Source: Cellulomonas sp. PhB143 (GTDB lineage Bacteria > Actinomycetota > Actinomycetes > Actinomycetales > Cellulomonadaceae). Taken from it: DNA of 55,315 nucleotides. Where the stretch lies: assembly GCF_003752595.1 (NCBI RefSeq), contig NZ_RKIJ01000011.1:1-55315 (forward strand). The letters are read 5' to 3'. The notes below the pieces were generated by a model. That model did not search any database, was not told the origin of the DNA, and saw only the letters and a program-made list of their open reading frames with translations. Below, in pieces: positions 1 to 11,719 of the stretch (its first letter is position 1; the number at the start of each line of letters is the position of its first letter). The position numbers and the translations under genes were made by a program.

Positions 1-211
<211 letters not shown>

Positions 212-844
212 GTGTCCCACGTCTCGGCGGACCGGGGACCCCGCGCCGGGCGGGACCGCCGCGCCCACCGCCCGGAGCACGAACGACTCCGTCGCCGCGA
301 GCGTCCGTTCGCGCTCCTCCGGGTCGTCCGACGCGCGGCGTCCCGAGAGGCACGCGTTGACGAGGCCCACGGTGACCTGGACGTCCTGCGGCGGGAGCTC
401 CCGCACGGTGATCCCCGCGGTGATGATGCGCCGCAGCACCTCCTCGACCGTCGCCGCGTGCTCACGCAGCCGGCTGCGCGCGTCGCGGGAGAGGACCTGG
501 CGCAGGTCCGGCCCGGGCGCCAGGTGGAACACCGGCGTCAGGCCGGCCTGCTGGCGGATGTAGGTGTGCAGCTGCTCGACCGGGTCGGTGACGCCGGCGA
601 GCGACTCCTCGAGCCGGCGCAGGTACTGCTCGGTCTCGTGGGTGATGAACCCGAGGAGCAGGTCCTCCTTGTCGGAGAAGTGGTTGTAGACGGCCGTGCG
701 CCCCACGCCGGCGGTGCCGGCGATGTCCGCGAGGGAGATGGCGTCGAACCCGCGCTCCGCCATCAAGGTCGCGAGGGCGTCGAACAGCCTGCGCCGCGTC
801 TGCTCCCGGTGCTCGTGGAGGGACCCTCCGATGATCTTGGGCAT
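212..844 (-). CDS. TetR/AcrR family regulator, 3' end lost at contig edge
   Basis: Reading from ATG at 844 gives 211 codons without a stop before the artefactual end. Residues about 10-60 form a TetR helix-turn-helix: a helix ending ERGFDAISLADIA, then GVGRTAVYNHFSDKEDLLLGF, the usual recognition helix. The rest is the variable ligand-binding and dimerisation half. Typical TetR length is about 200 aa, so only the last residues are missing or corrupted. The start sits 6 nt behind a TAGCAT hexamer, which fits a leaderless transcript. A perfect 5-bp inverted repeat covers the start and suggests autoregulation. It lies 66 bp downstream of glycogen phosphorylase on the same strand, separated by a hairpin. 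Ligand and targets are unknown. Confidence 0.85.
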
Positions 845-854
845 GCTGACATGC
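841..854 (-). promoter_or_regulatory. Candidate TetR operator and leaderless -10 at the start codon
   Basis: GCATG-CTGA-CATGC is a perfect inverted repeat overlapping the ATG at 844 and the hexamer TAGCAT (851-856 on the minus strand). A bound dimer here would block transcription start, the classic layout of TetR autorepression. This is inferred from position and symmetry only. Confidence 0.5.
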
Positions 855-856
855 TA

Positions 857-891
857 AGCCCCGACCGTCAGAACATCGGACGGCCGGGGCT
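857..891 (-). terminator. Hairpin between glgP and tetR
   Basis: AGCCCCGACCGTC and GACGGCCGGGGCT form a 13-bp stem with one mismatch around a 9-nt loop. It lies just after the glycogen phosphorylase stop codon (911) and just before the tetR -10 hexamer. It would insulate the two same-strand genes. No strong U-tract follows, as is common in high-GC actinobacteria. Confidence 0.6.
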
Positions 892-910
892 CGGCGGGGA
901 CGGACCTCGC

Positions 911-3376
<2,466 letters not shown>

Positions 3377-3483
3377 GTTCCTACCGTACGCGGGAGCGTG
3401 TTTCGGGCGCATGGCCGGCGTCCTACACTCGAGGTGTCCGGCGCCCGCGGTCAGCGGCGCCCGAGCAGCCCGGAGGCGCGACG

Positions 3484-4776
3484 ATGCGCAGCACGGCGAT
3501 GTCCCCCGACCCGCGGGCGCGGGACGAACGGCGCCTGCGCGCCGCGCACGAGTCCTTCGTGACCACCGGCGCCGTCCCTCCCGGGCTGCGCCCCTTCGTG
3601 GCCGCCTCGTGGCGGCGCAGCGCCCGCAGCGGGGTCGACCCCGACGTCGTCGGCGTGGACGTGTCGATCGACGACGCCGACCTCGCCGCCTACCGGGCCG
3701 GGCACGCGCTCGCCCCCGTGATGCCCGTGGTCCGCGAGCTCCTGCTGGACGCCGCGGTCGCGGACGGGCTGGTCGTCGCGGTGATGGACGACGCCGGTCG
3801 GCTCCTGTGGGTCGAGGGGAACCACGGGGTGCGCGACGCCGTGGGGCGGGTCGGGTTCGTCGAGGGCGCCGTGTGGCGCGAGGAGCGGGTCGGGACGAAC
3901 GCCCCCGGCACGGCGCTGGCGACGCGCCGCCCGGTCCAGGTGCTCGGGGCCGAGCACTGGACGCGGCCCGTCCAGGACCTCAGCTGCGCGGCCGCGCCGA
4001 TCCGGGACGCCTCGGGCCGGGTGCTCGGCGTGCTGGACGTGACCGGCGGCGGGAGCGCGGGGTCCGGCGTGGTGATGTCGCTCGTGCGCGCGTCGGTGGC
4101 CGCGGTCGAGGCGGAGCTCGCCGCGCGGGCCGCGCGGGGCGCGGTGACCGACGACGGGGGCCGGGCGGCGCGCCCGGCCGACGGGACGTCGTCGGGCACC
4201 GGCACGTGGCTGGAGGTGCTGGGGCGCAGCGCGCTGCACCTCGGGCCGGGCGTCTCGCGGCGGCTCGGCCCGCGGCACGCCGAGATCCTGCTGCTCCTCG
4301 CCGAGCACCGCCGCGGGCTGTCCGCCGACGAGCTCGCGGTGCTGCTGCACCCCGGCGCGCTGAGCGAGGTCGCCGTGCGGGCGGAGGTCTCGCGGCTGCG
4401 CCGCGTCGTCGGCGACCTGCTCGGTGGGTCGCGGCCCTACCGGCTCGCCCGGCCGCTGGCGACGGACGTGGGAGTCGTGCGGGACCGGCTCGCCGCGGGC
4501 GACCTCGCCGGGGCGCTGGCCGCGTACGCGGGGCCGGTGCTGCCACGCTCCTTCGCCCCCGGCGTCGAGGCGCTGCGGGCCGAGCTCCGCGCGGAGCTGC
4601 GCGGGGCCGTGCTCGCGTCGCCCGACGCCGCGTCCGCGGAGCGCTGGCTCGCGAGCGACGAGGGCGCGGACGACCTGCAGGGGTGGCGCCACCTCGCCGC
4701 CCTCGTGGCCCCGGGGACCCCGGCCCGGACCCGGGCGCTCGCGCGCGTCGCGCTGCTCGACCGCGCGCTGGGCTGA
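3484..4776 (+). CDS. GAF-domain regulator with winged-helix C-terminus (AcoR-like)
   Basis: 430 aa. Residues about 60-210 look like the GAF/sensor half of AcoR-type activators, with the hallmark block [20 protein letters not shown] and the following [17 protein letters not shown]. No AAA+ sigma-54 ATPase domain follows. Residues about 250-310 instead form a winged helix ([20 protein letters not shown] ... [12 protein letters not shown]) with a helical tail. The start ATG at 3484 has GGAGG about 7 nt upstream, and TACACT at 3430 is a plausible -10. It lies 110 bp upstream of an aldehyde dehydrogenase and a DUF779 gene, its probable targets. Inferred role: sensing an aldehyde or alcohol and activating the dehydrogenase. 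Confidence 0.85.
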   Translation: MRSTAMSPDPRARDERRLRAAHESFVTTGAVPPGLRPFVAASWRRSARSGVDPDVVGVDVSIDDADLAAYRAGHALAPVMPVVRELLLDAAVADGLVVAVMDDAGRLLWVEGNHGVRDAVGRVGFVEGAVWREERVGTNAPGTALATRRPVQVLGAEHWTRPVQDLSCAAAPIRDASGRVLGVLDVTGGGSAGSGVVMSLVRASVAAVEAELAARAARGAVTDDGGRAARPADGTSSGTGTWLEVLGRSALHLGPGVSRRLGPRHAEILLLLAEHRRGLSADELAVLLHPGALSEVAVRAEVSRLRRVVGDLLGGSRPYRLARPLATDVGVVRDRLAAGDLAGALAAYAGPVLPRSFAPGVEALRAELRAELRGAVLASPDAASAERWLASDEGADDLQGWRHLAALVAPGTPARTRALARVALLDRALG

Positions 4777-4800
4777 GCCGAGCACCGTCCCGCCGAACCC

Positions 4801-4817
4801 TGCAACGGGACTGCAAC
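4801..4817 (+). promoter_or_regulatory. Direct repeat TGCAAC, candidate activator site
   Basis: TGCAAC occurs at 4801-4806 and again at 4812-4817, an 11-bp period (one helical turn), about 70 bp upstream of the aldehyde dehydrogenase ATG. It lies in the only gap between the regulator and its presumed target. Likely binding site of the GAF regulator, by inference. Confidence 0.4.
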
Positions 4818-4886
4818 CCTTCGCGTCCTACCGTCCGGGCAGGACGGCGCACCGAGGCGCCGTGCGCACGCGAGGAGGCAGGCAGC

Positions 4887-6410
<1,524 letters not shown>

Positions 6411-6411
6411 G

Positions 6412-6494
6412 CCGAGCACGGTCCGCCTCGTCCCCGCGAGCACGGGGTCGCCGTCCGATCAGCACGGCTGGCCCGGCGACGACCCCGTGCTCGG
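6412..6494 (+). promoter_or_regulatory. Mutually exclusive hairpins between aldehyde dehydrogenase and DUF779
   Basis: The right arm CGACCCCGTGCTCG (6480-6493) pairs perfectly over 14 bp with CGAGCACGGGGTCG (6437-6450). Part of the same arm, CCGTGCTCGG, can pair instead with CCGAGCACGG at 6412-6421, just after the aldehyde dehydrogenase stop. Two alternative stems on one leader resemble an attenuator or a partial terminator that lowers DUF779 expression relative to the dehydrogenase. Confidence 0.45.
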
Positions 6495-6513
6495 CGGACA
6501 GGAAGGAGCACGG

Positions 6514-6963
6514 ATGTCGGACGACGTCGACCGGCCCGCCGAGGCGCACCCCGTCCCCGAGCGGGTCGCGGTGACCGATGCGGCCGCCGTGCTCCTCGCG
6601 CACCTGCGCGAGGAGCACGGCGAGCTGATGTTCCACCAGTCCGGGGGCTGCTGCGACGGCAGCTCGCCCATGTGCTACCCGCTGGGGGAGTTCCTCACCG
6701 GCGACGCGGACGTGCACCTGGGCGACCTGCGGGTCCCGGTGCCCGACGACGGCGCTCGCCCGGGCGGGACGGCGAGCGTCCCGGTGTGGATGAGCCGCAA
6801 CCAGTTCGAGTACTGGAAGCACACGCACCTGACGATCGACGTGGTGCCGGGCCGCGGCGCGGGCTTCAGCCTCGAGGCGCCCGAGGGTGTCCGCTTCCTG
6901 ATCCGCTCGCGGATCTTCAGCGACGAGGAGTGGGAGGCGCTCGAGGCGGCCGGCGCGCTCTGA
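6514..6963 (+). CDS. DUF779 family protein, aldehyde dehydrogenase partner
   Basis: 149 aa with the family core FHQSGGCCDGSSPMCYPLGE near residues 38-57, containing a CC pair and a third cysteine. DUF779 genes recur beside ExaC-type aldehyde dehydrogenases. Their biochemical role is not established, and the cysteines suggest metal or thiol chemistry. ATG at 6514 has GGAAGGAG 5-12 nt upstream, so a start at 6487 is not needed. Transcribed with the dehydrogenase across the 103-nt hairpin-rich gap. Confidence 0.85.
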   Translation: MSDDVDRPAEAHPVPERVAVTDAAAVLLAHLREEHGELMFHQSGGCCDGSSPMCYPLGEFLTGDADVHLGDLRVPVPDDGARPGGTASVPVWMSRNQFEYWKHTHLTIDVVPGRGAGFSLEAPEGVRFLIRSRIFSDEEWEALEAAGAL

Positions 6964-6996
6964 CCCGGTGGCGCGGCGCGGCCTATGCTGCCGGGC

Positions 6997-7515
6997 ATGA
7001 GCGAGATCGAGCCGGACACGAAGGACTGGACCTGGGTCGTCGAGCGCGTCTGCCCCGAGTGCGGGTTCGACGCCGGCGCCCTGGCGCCCGACGCCGTAGG
7101 AGCGGCCGTGCACGCCGCGATCCCGCGGTTCGTCGCGGTGCTGGACCGCGACGACGTCCGCGAGCGCCCCGACCCGAGCACGTGGTCGCCGCTCGAGTAC
7201 GCGGCCCACGTGCGCGACGTGTTCGACGTGTTCGACGGGCGCCTGGCGCTGATGCTCGGGCAGGAGGCGCCCGACTTCGCGGACTGGGACCAGGACGCCG
7301 CGGCGGGCGGGTACGCGCAGGAGGACTCCCAGGACGTCGCGGCGGGGCTGCAGCGCGCCGGCGCCCGGGTCGCGGCCCGGTTCGACGCGGTGGAGGCGGA
7401 CCAGTGGGAGCGCACGGGACGGCGGTCCAACGGCTCGCAGTTCACGGTCGCCACCCTGGGGCAGTACTTCGTGCACGACGTCGTCCACCACCTGCACGAC
7501 GTCGGCGCCGACTGA
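6997..7515 (+). CDS. DinB-like four-helix protein
   Basis: 172 aa. The opening EPDTKDWTWVVERVCPECGF is a recurrent actinobacterial signature, followed by a DinB/YfiT-like helical bundle with STWSPLEYAAHVRDVFDVFD and a C-terminal FVHDVVHHLHDV. The histidines at these positions form the metal site in this fold. Members include thiol (mycothiol/bacillithiol)-dependent transferases, but the substrate here is unknown. ATG at 6997 lies 7 nt after TATGCT with no Shine-Dalgarno, so the mRNA is probably leaderless. Monocistronic between DUF779 and paralogue A. Confidence 0.8.
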   Translation: MSEIEPDTKDWTWVVERVCPECGFDAGALAPDAVGAAVHAAIPRFVAVLDRDDVRERPDPSTWSPLEYAAHVRDVFDVFDGRLALMLGQEAPDFADWDQDAAAGGYAQEDSQDVAAGLQRAGARVAARFDAVEADQWERTGRRSNGSQFTVATLGQYFVHDVVHHLHDVGAD

Positions 7516-7597
7516 CCCCCACCGGCGCGGGCCCGCGCTGACCTCGGCGCCACCGCGACGAAACACGCCCGAATCGTCCGCCCCGTACGGTCCGGCC

Positions 7598-8599
7598 ATG
7601 ATGGCGGGCACAGCGGGGTCGGTCCCCGAGGAGTACGCGGACGACCACGTCCTGGTGGTGCCGGCCGGCGCGGCGCTGCCGGAGCGGGCGCGGGCCTGGT
7701 TCGCGGGCGCCGGGTGGCTGCGCGAGCCGCTCTCGGCCGACGAGGCCAGCGCCCGCGTGCCGCGCCTGGCGGGCGCGCGCTTCCGCGGCGTCGTCGCGCG
7801 GGCCCCGGCCGAGCCGGGGGTCCTGGGCGTCGGGGAGGCGTTCACCGCCGTCGGTCCGTTCCCCGTCACCGCCGAGCAGCGCGGCCTCCTCGGGGTGCCC
7901 GACGGCGCGTCGGGCTTCGCGCTGCACCCCGCCGTCCCGGTGCAGCGCGGCCCGGTGCCGCTGCCCGAGGACCGGGACGGGCTCGGGCGGGCCTTCGCGT
8001 CCGGGGCGCCGCTTGGGGAGGAGCTGCGCGTGCTGCGCTGGGCGGTGGCGGTCGCCCGGGACGTCGGCGGCGTGCTCGTCACCAGCACCCGCGAGGTCCT
8101 CGCCCCGCCCCCGGAGTCCTCGGTCGACCTCACGCTCTACAGCGCGCACCCGCTGAGCGCGGGCCAGACGCTGCCGCTGCTGCGCAAGGTGCAGCCGGGC
8201 GCCCGCCTCGTGAGCGAGGAGCAGGTCGAGCGCGGGCCGGCCGGGTTCGCGCTCGTGGCGGAGTCCGCCTACGACGGCGACCTGCACGTGTGGATGCAGC
8301 GGGCACCCACGCTGCCGCGCGCGCTCGAGGCGCTCGACTGGCGCGAGCACGGGCCGTTCGCCTACCGGCTCCTGTGGCGCCCGGTCGACGCGTACGAGCT
8401 GGAGCTGGAGCGGCCGTCGGGCACGCACGTCATCGCGCGGGCGCGGCTGCGAGCGGCCGTCGCGCGGCTCGCGCTGTCCCTGGGTGCGGCCGTCGGGGGG
8501 ACGGTGGTGGGGGACGGCGGCTTCGTCGTCGGGCACGACGGCGCGCAGGGTCTGCGGGCGCGCGCCGCGGCGACGTCCGTCGGCCTGCTCTGGGGGTGA
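7598..8599 (+). CDS. Uncharacterised protein, paralogue A
   Basis: 333 aa, no signal peptide or membrane segment, and no family I recognise. It is clearly homologous to the protein at 13574-14644. Both share DRDGLGRAF, then an EE..L.WLVE/AVAVAR.LGG helix, a VDLTLYS/VDMVVYS strand, and a late YRLLWRP/YRVHWEP block followed by an arginine-rich helix and a GG.FVV/GFLVEP end. The start is fixed by TACGGT at 7586-7591 with exactly 6 nt before ATG (leaderless). The other candidate ATG is the next codon. It is the last gene before a 0.7 kb geneless region. Function unknown. Confidence 0.75.
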   Translation: MMAGTAGSVPEEYADDHVLVVPAGAALPERARAWFAGAGWLREPLSADEASARVPRLAGARFRGVVARAPAEPGVLGVGEAFTAVGPFPVTAEQRGLLGVPDGASGFALHPAVPVQRGPVPLPEDRDGLGRAFASGAPLGEELRVLRWAVAVARDVGGVLVTSTREVLAPPPESSVDLTLYSAHPLSAGQTLPLLRKVQPGARLVSEEQVERGPAGFALVAESAYDGDLHVWMQRAPTLPRALEALDWREHGPFAYRLLWRPVDAYELELERPSGTHVIARARLRAAVARLALSLGAAVGGTVVGDGGFVVGHDGAQGLRARAAATSVGLLWG

Positions 8600-8609
8600 C
8601 GCGTCACCG

Positions 8610-8845
8610 TTGTCCACAGGCGCGGCGCACAGCTCTGTGGACGACGAGGAAAAGCGCAGGCCACAGGTGTGGACAACCCTGTGGAGATCCCGGGGCGGGC
8701 GAAAACACCCCCGGGGCGCGCGGAATCCCGGCACTCGTGCTAGTTCCGCCGGGGCCCGACGGCGGGCCGGAGAGGGAGTTGTCCACAGATTCTGTGCACA
8801 TGGCTGTGGGTGGCGCGGGGGTTCCGCGGCTGCGCCTGTGGACAA
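8610..8845. promoter_or_regulatory. Cluster of DnaA boxes (oriC-like or DnaA-titration site)
   Basis: The actinobacterial consensus box TTGTCCACA is present perfectly four times: plus strand at 8610-8618 and 8779-8787, minus strand at 8668-8676 and 8837-8845. A one-mismatch copy (TCGTCCACA, minus strand) lies at 8636-8644, and weaker copies at 8680-8688 and 8792-8800. Five of nine box positions are A/T, so four exact copies in 236 bp of 74% GC DNA are far above chance. No dnaA, dnaN, rpmH or recF is nearby, so this is not the standard chromosomal oriC setting. An origin, a DnaA-titration locus, or a relic of an nrd-type DnaA-regulated promoter are the options. Confidence 0.75.
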
Positions 8846-9230
8846 CGTCCTGGGCGGAGAGCCAGCGCGAATTACATCGCGTGAACCTGTTGCACAGGCC
8901 ACACCGCAGGACTACAAACGTCTCTAGCGGCACCGTGGCCGCGACCGGCAGACGACCTCGAGAACCACCCGAGCGCCATCGCCGGGCTCGCGACGCACGG
9001 GGTCTACCGACCGGAGAACGGCCCGACACCCTCGGCAGCAGCCGCCGGGGACTGCGTGTGACGACGCAGGTCTCGCCGGACCCGGAAGCACGACCACGAG
9101 AGGTGACGACTGCGGTGAGACGGTCCCCGGGCCCGAGCGCCAGCACTTGCACCGAGCCGTGACGTCACAACGGCGCCCCGTCGTCCAGACCCCTGGGTCC
9201 GCGGACGTGCGATCCGGGGCACGGGGTCGG

Positions 9231-9269
9231 CAGCGGGCCCCTCGGACTCAGACCCCGAGGGGCCCGCTG
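9231..9269 (+). terminator. Strong orphan hairpin before the pirin gene
   Basis: CAGCGGGCCCCTCGG and CCGAGGGGCCCGCTG pair perfectly over 15 bp around a 9-nt loop. It ends 18 bp before the pirin -10 hexamer. The nearest plus-strand gene upstream ends at 8599, so either it terminates an unannotated transcript from 8.9-9.2 kb or it shields the pirin promoter. Confidence 0.65.
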
Positions 9270-9298
9270 ATGCTTGGTCCAGGGCCTACGCTCGCGCC

Positions 9299-10318
9299 AT
9301 GAGCAACCTGGAGACCCGGCCGGACGAACGGACCTGCGAGGCCGGGCCCGACGCCGGGGGAGTGCAGGTCCTCGCCCACCGTGACGTCCCGCTCGGCGGC
9401 CCGCGGTCGATGGACGTGCGCCGCACGATCCCGCAGCGCGTCCGCTCCCTCGTGGGCGCCTGGTGCTTCTGCGACCACTATGGGCCCGACGACGTCTCCC
9501 GGTCCGCCGGGATGCAGGTCCCCCCGCACCCGCACACGGGTCTGCAGACCGTCTCGTGGCTGTTCGAGGGGGAGATCCTGCACCGCGACTCGACCGGCTC
9601 GCTCGAGACGGTGCGCCCCGGCGAGCTCAACCTCATGACCGCCGGCCGGGGGATCTCCCACTCGGAGGAGTCACCGTCGGGCCGCCGGGCCCCGCGCCTG
9701 CACGGCGTGCAGCTGTGGACGGCGCTGCCCGCGGCGCACCTGGACGACGCACCGTCGTTCGAGCACCGCGGCTCGCTGCCGACGGTGCTCGCGCTCGGCG
9801 CGCGGGTGCAGGTCTTCCTCGGGTCGCTGGGCCTCGGCGGACGGGTCGTCACGTCGCCGGCGACGGCGTACAGCCCCCTGGTGGGCGCGCAGATCGACCT
9901 CGACCCGGGCAGCGACGTGCTCCTCGACGTCGATCCGGGCTTCGAGCACGGCCTGCTGGTGGACGCCGGCGAGGTGCGGCTCGAGGGCGAGGTCGTGCCG
10001 CCGTCGTCCCTCGGCTACGTCGGCACGGGCCGCACGGCGCTGCGCGTGCAGGCCTCGAACGACGGCCCGGCGCGCGTGGTCCTCATCGGCGGCGAGCCGT
10101 TCGAGGAGGAGATCGTCATGTGGTGGAACTTCGTGGGGCGCACGCACGACGACGTCGCCCGCGCCCGGGCGGACTGGACGGCGCAGCTCGCGGCCGACGG
10201 CGGGTACGTGCCCGGGGCGGACGCCCTGCGGTTCGGCGAGGTGCTCGGCTACGGCGGACCGCCGCTCCCGGCGCCGCGCCTGCCCGACGTGCGGCTGCGC
10301 CCGCGCCGCAGGGTGTGA
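9299..10318 (+). CDS. Pirin family protein
   Basis: 339 aa bicupin. The N-terminal cupin carries the pirin metal-ligand pattern: HPHTGLQTVSWLFEGEILHR near residues 78-97 and the glutamate/histidine block GRGISHSEES near 120. The C-terminal cupin has the family closing motif GGEPFEEEIVMWWNFVGRTH. Pirins are Fe(II)-binding proteins; some have quercetinase activity or act as cofactors, and the role here is unknown. Start ATG 9299 has TACGCT with exactly 6 nt between (leaderless). Monocistronic, isolated upstream by the 9231 hairpin. Confidence 0.92.
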   Translation: MSNLETRPDERTCEAGPDAGGVQVLAHRDVPLGGPRSMDVRRTIPQRVRSLVGAWCFCDHYGPDDVSRSAGMQVPPHPHTGLQTVSWLFEGEILHRDSTGSLETVRPGELNLMTAGRGISHSEESPSGRRAPRLHGVQLWTALPAAHLDDAPSFEHRGSLPTVLALGARVQVFLGSLGLGGRVVTSPATAYSPLVGAQIDLDPGSDVLLDVDPGFEHGLLVDAGEVRLEGEVVPPSSLGYVGTGRTALRVQASNDGPARVVLIGGEPFEEEIVMWWNFVGRTHDDVARARADWTAQLAADGGYVPGADALRFGEVLGYGGPPLPAPRLPDVRLRPRRRV

Positions 10319-10349
10319 GCCCTTCCCGCTGACGCGGTGCCCTGCGGCG

Positions 10350-10411
10350 CCCGCCCGTCCGCCCCCGGTCCGCCCCCGTCCGCCCCGTCCGCCCCTGCCC
10401 GCCCCCGTCCG
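10350..10411 (-). repeat. C-rich pentad-like repeat, G-quadruplex potential on the minus strand
   Basis: A run of short units of the type GTCCGCCCCC, repeated with small length changes, lies after pirin and before the ArsR promoter. The minus strand presents at least five closely spaced runs of four or five G. It could form G-quadruplex structure or act as a loose transcription pause. No gene lies here. Confidence 0.5.
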
Positions 10412-10487
10412 GTGCAGAGGAACATGTTGCGCCCGCGCCGGCGGGTGCGAGCGTCCCGGTAGCGGGCCGCGGTTCACGGTTTCGTGG

Positions 10488-10505
10488 ATACATGTCTCGG
10501 TGTAC
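10488..10505 (+). promoter_or_regulatory. Candidate ArsR operator
   Basis: TACA-N8-TGTA is an inverted repeat at 10489-10504 (with flanking A and C), directly upstream of and touching the hexamer TACCGT (10503-10508), which stands exactly 6 nt before the ArsR ATG. A dyad overlapping the -10 fits ArsR-type autorepression. Inferred. Confidence 0.45.
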
Positions 10506-10514
10506 CGTCGATGC

Positions 10515-10871
10515 ATGACCGCTGAGCTGCTCTCCGAGGGCGCGACCCTGACGCACACCGCCGCGCTGGCGCGGTTCGGGCACGCGCTGTCCGACGGGAC
10601 GCGCGCCCGGGTCCTGCTCGCGCTGCGCGAGGCGCCCGCGTATCCCTCGGACCTCGCGGAGGCGCTGGGCGTCTCCCGGCAGGTCATGTCCAACCAGCTG
10701 GCCTGCCTGCGGGGCTGCGGCCTGGTCGAGGCGGCGCCCGACGGTCGCCGCGTCCGGTACCGGCTCACCGACGAGCGGATCGCCGCCGCGCTCGGTGACC
10801 TGCTGGGCCTCGTCCTCGCGGTCGACCCGGGCTGCTGCGGGCCGGGCTGCACCTGCGGGGCGCCGGCGTGA
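10515..10871 (+). CDS. ArsR/SmtB family metalloregulator
   Basis: 118 aa winged helix. The DNA-binding region is YPSDLAEALGVSRQVMSNQLACLRGCGLVE followed by the beta-wing DGRRVRYRLTDE (the first segment is a family-typical recognition helix). The C-terminus ends DPGCCGPGCTCGAPA with four cysteines, and another cysteine pair lies in the recognition region (ACLRGCG), giving potential soft-metal ligands as in CmtR-like Cd/Pb sensors. ATG 10515 is 6 nt after TACCGT, so the message is leaderless. The stop overlaps the next gene's start (GTGA), coupling it to the transporter. Predicted repressor of its own operon, released by a thiophilic metal. Confidence 0.88.
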   Translation: MTAELLSEGATLTHTAALARFGHALSDGTRARVLLALREAPAYPSDLAEALGVSRQVMSNQLACLRGCGLVEAAPDGRRVRYRLTDERIAAALGDLLGLVLAVDPGCCGPGCTCGAPA

Positions 10872-11617
10872 GGGCACCGACGGCACGGACGGCGCCGGCA
10901 GGGCGGGCGAGCCGGCCGGCGATCGACGAGCGTCGCCGCGTCCTGGCGCGCCGGATCCGGTGGGTCGTCGCCGCGACGATCTCCTACAACGCGGTCGAGG
11001 CGGTCGTGGCTCTGACCGCCGGCCGTGCCGCCTCGTCCAGCGCGCTGGTCGGCTTCGGGCTCGACTCCGTCGTGGAGGTGCTCTCGGCGGCCGCTGTCGC
11101 GTGGCAGTTCGCGGGGCGCGACCCCGAGGCGCGCGAGCGGACCGCGATGCGGCTCATCGCGTGCTCGTTCTTCGGGCTCGCCCTGTTCGTCACCGTCGAC
11201 GCCGTCCGTGCGCTCGCGAGCGGCGCGGAGCCGGAGCGGTCGACGGTCGGGATCGCGCTCGCCGCACTGAGCCTCCTGGTGATGCCGGCGCTCTCGTGGT
11301 TCGAGCGCCGCACCGGGCGCGAGCTCGGGTCCGCCACGGCTGTTGCCGACTCCCGGCAGACCCTGGTCTGCGCCTACCTGTCCGCCGTCCTGCTCGTCGG
11401 CCTGCTGGTGGACGCCGTGCTCGGCTGGTGGTGGGCCGACCCGGTCGCCGCGGTCGTCATCGCCGGCTTCGCAGCACGGGAGGGGTGGGAGGCCTGGCGC
11501 GGGGACATCTGCTGCACGCCGGTGGCCGGGCTCGTCGGGGACGGCGGCGGTGACGCCTGTGACGACTCCTCGGGCGACGGTGGGTGCGGCGACGGCTGCT
11601 CCTGCTGCTCCCGTTGA
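10868..11617 (+). CDS. Cation transporter-like membrane protein with cysteine-rich tail
   Basis: 249 aa with about six hydrophobic helices (residues about 30-215), resembling the membrane half of cation diffusion facilitators: early GFGLDSVVEVLSA and late AVADSRQTLVCAYLS carry the conserved aspartates. The usual cytoplasmic C-terminal ferredoxin-like domain is missing. In its place is a Gly/Asp/Cys tail ending GDGGCGDGCSCCSR, with about seven cysteines after residue 215. GTG start overlaps the ArsR stop. Inferred role: efflux or sensing of the same metal as the ArsR protein. Relation to CDF is judged by pattern, not proven. Confidence 0.75.
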   Translation: MRAPTARTAPAGRASRPAIDERRRVLARRIRWVVAATISYNAVEAVVALTAGRAASSSALVGFGLDSVVEVLSAAAVAWQFAGRDPEARERTAMRLIACSFFGLALFVTVDAVRALASGAEPERSTVGIALAALSLLVMPALSWFERRTGRELGSATAVADSRQTLVCAYLSAVLLVGLLVDAVLGWWWADPVAAVVIAGFAAREGWEAWRGDICCTPVAGLVGDGGGDACDDSSGDGGCGDGCSCCSR

Positions 11618-11719
11618 CGCCCGCTGCTCCGCTGACGCCTGCTCTGCCATCGCGTGCCTGTCCCCGTCCGCGCGCCGGCACCCGTGTCGCGGGGCGGCCA
11701 CCGTGACTAGGGTCGGACC

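Larger units (their letters stand above)
8600..9286. other. Geneless 0.7 kb region with DnaA boxes, possible promoter and orphan hairpin
   Basis: No open frame here has both a plausible start and protein-like composition. The stretch holds the DnaA-box cluster (8610-8845), a promoter-like pair TTGCAC (8890-8895) and TACAAA (8913-8918) with a 17-bp spacer on the plus strand, and a terminator-grade hairpin at 9231-9269 with no gene upstream of it. One frame ending at TGA 9060-9062 reads like protein for about 35 codons but has no ATG/GTG start, so it may be a gene remnant. tmRNA and RNase P signatures were looked for and not found. Confidence 0.55.

Noticed and set aside
8604-9152. Minus-strand 182-codon frame over the DnaA-box region
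   Set aside because: Arg/Ser/Pro-rich, no motif, no promoter or ribosome site, and it runs across the DnaA boxes.
8846-9230. tmRNA or RNase P RNA gene
   Set aside because: Length would fit, but the conserved core motifs of either RNA and the tRNA-like ends are missing.
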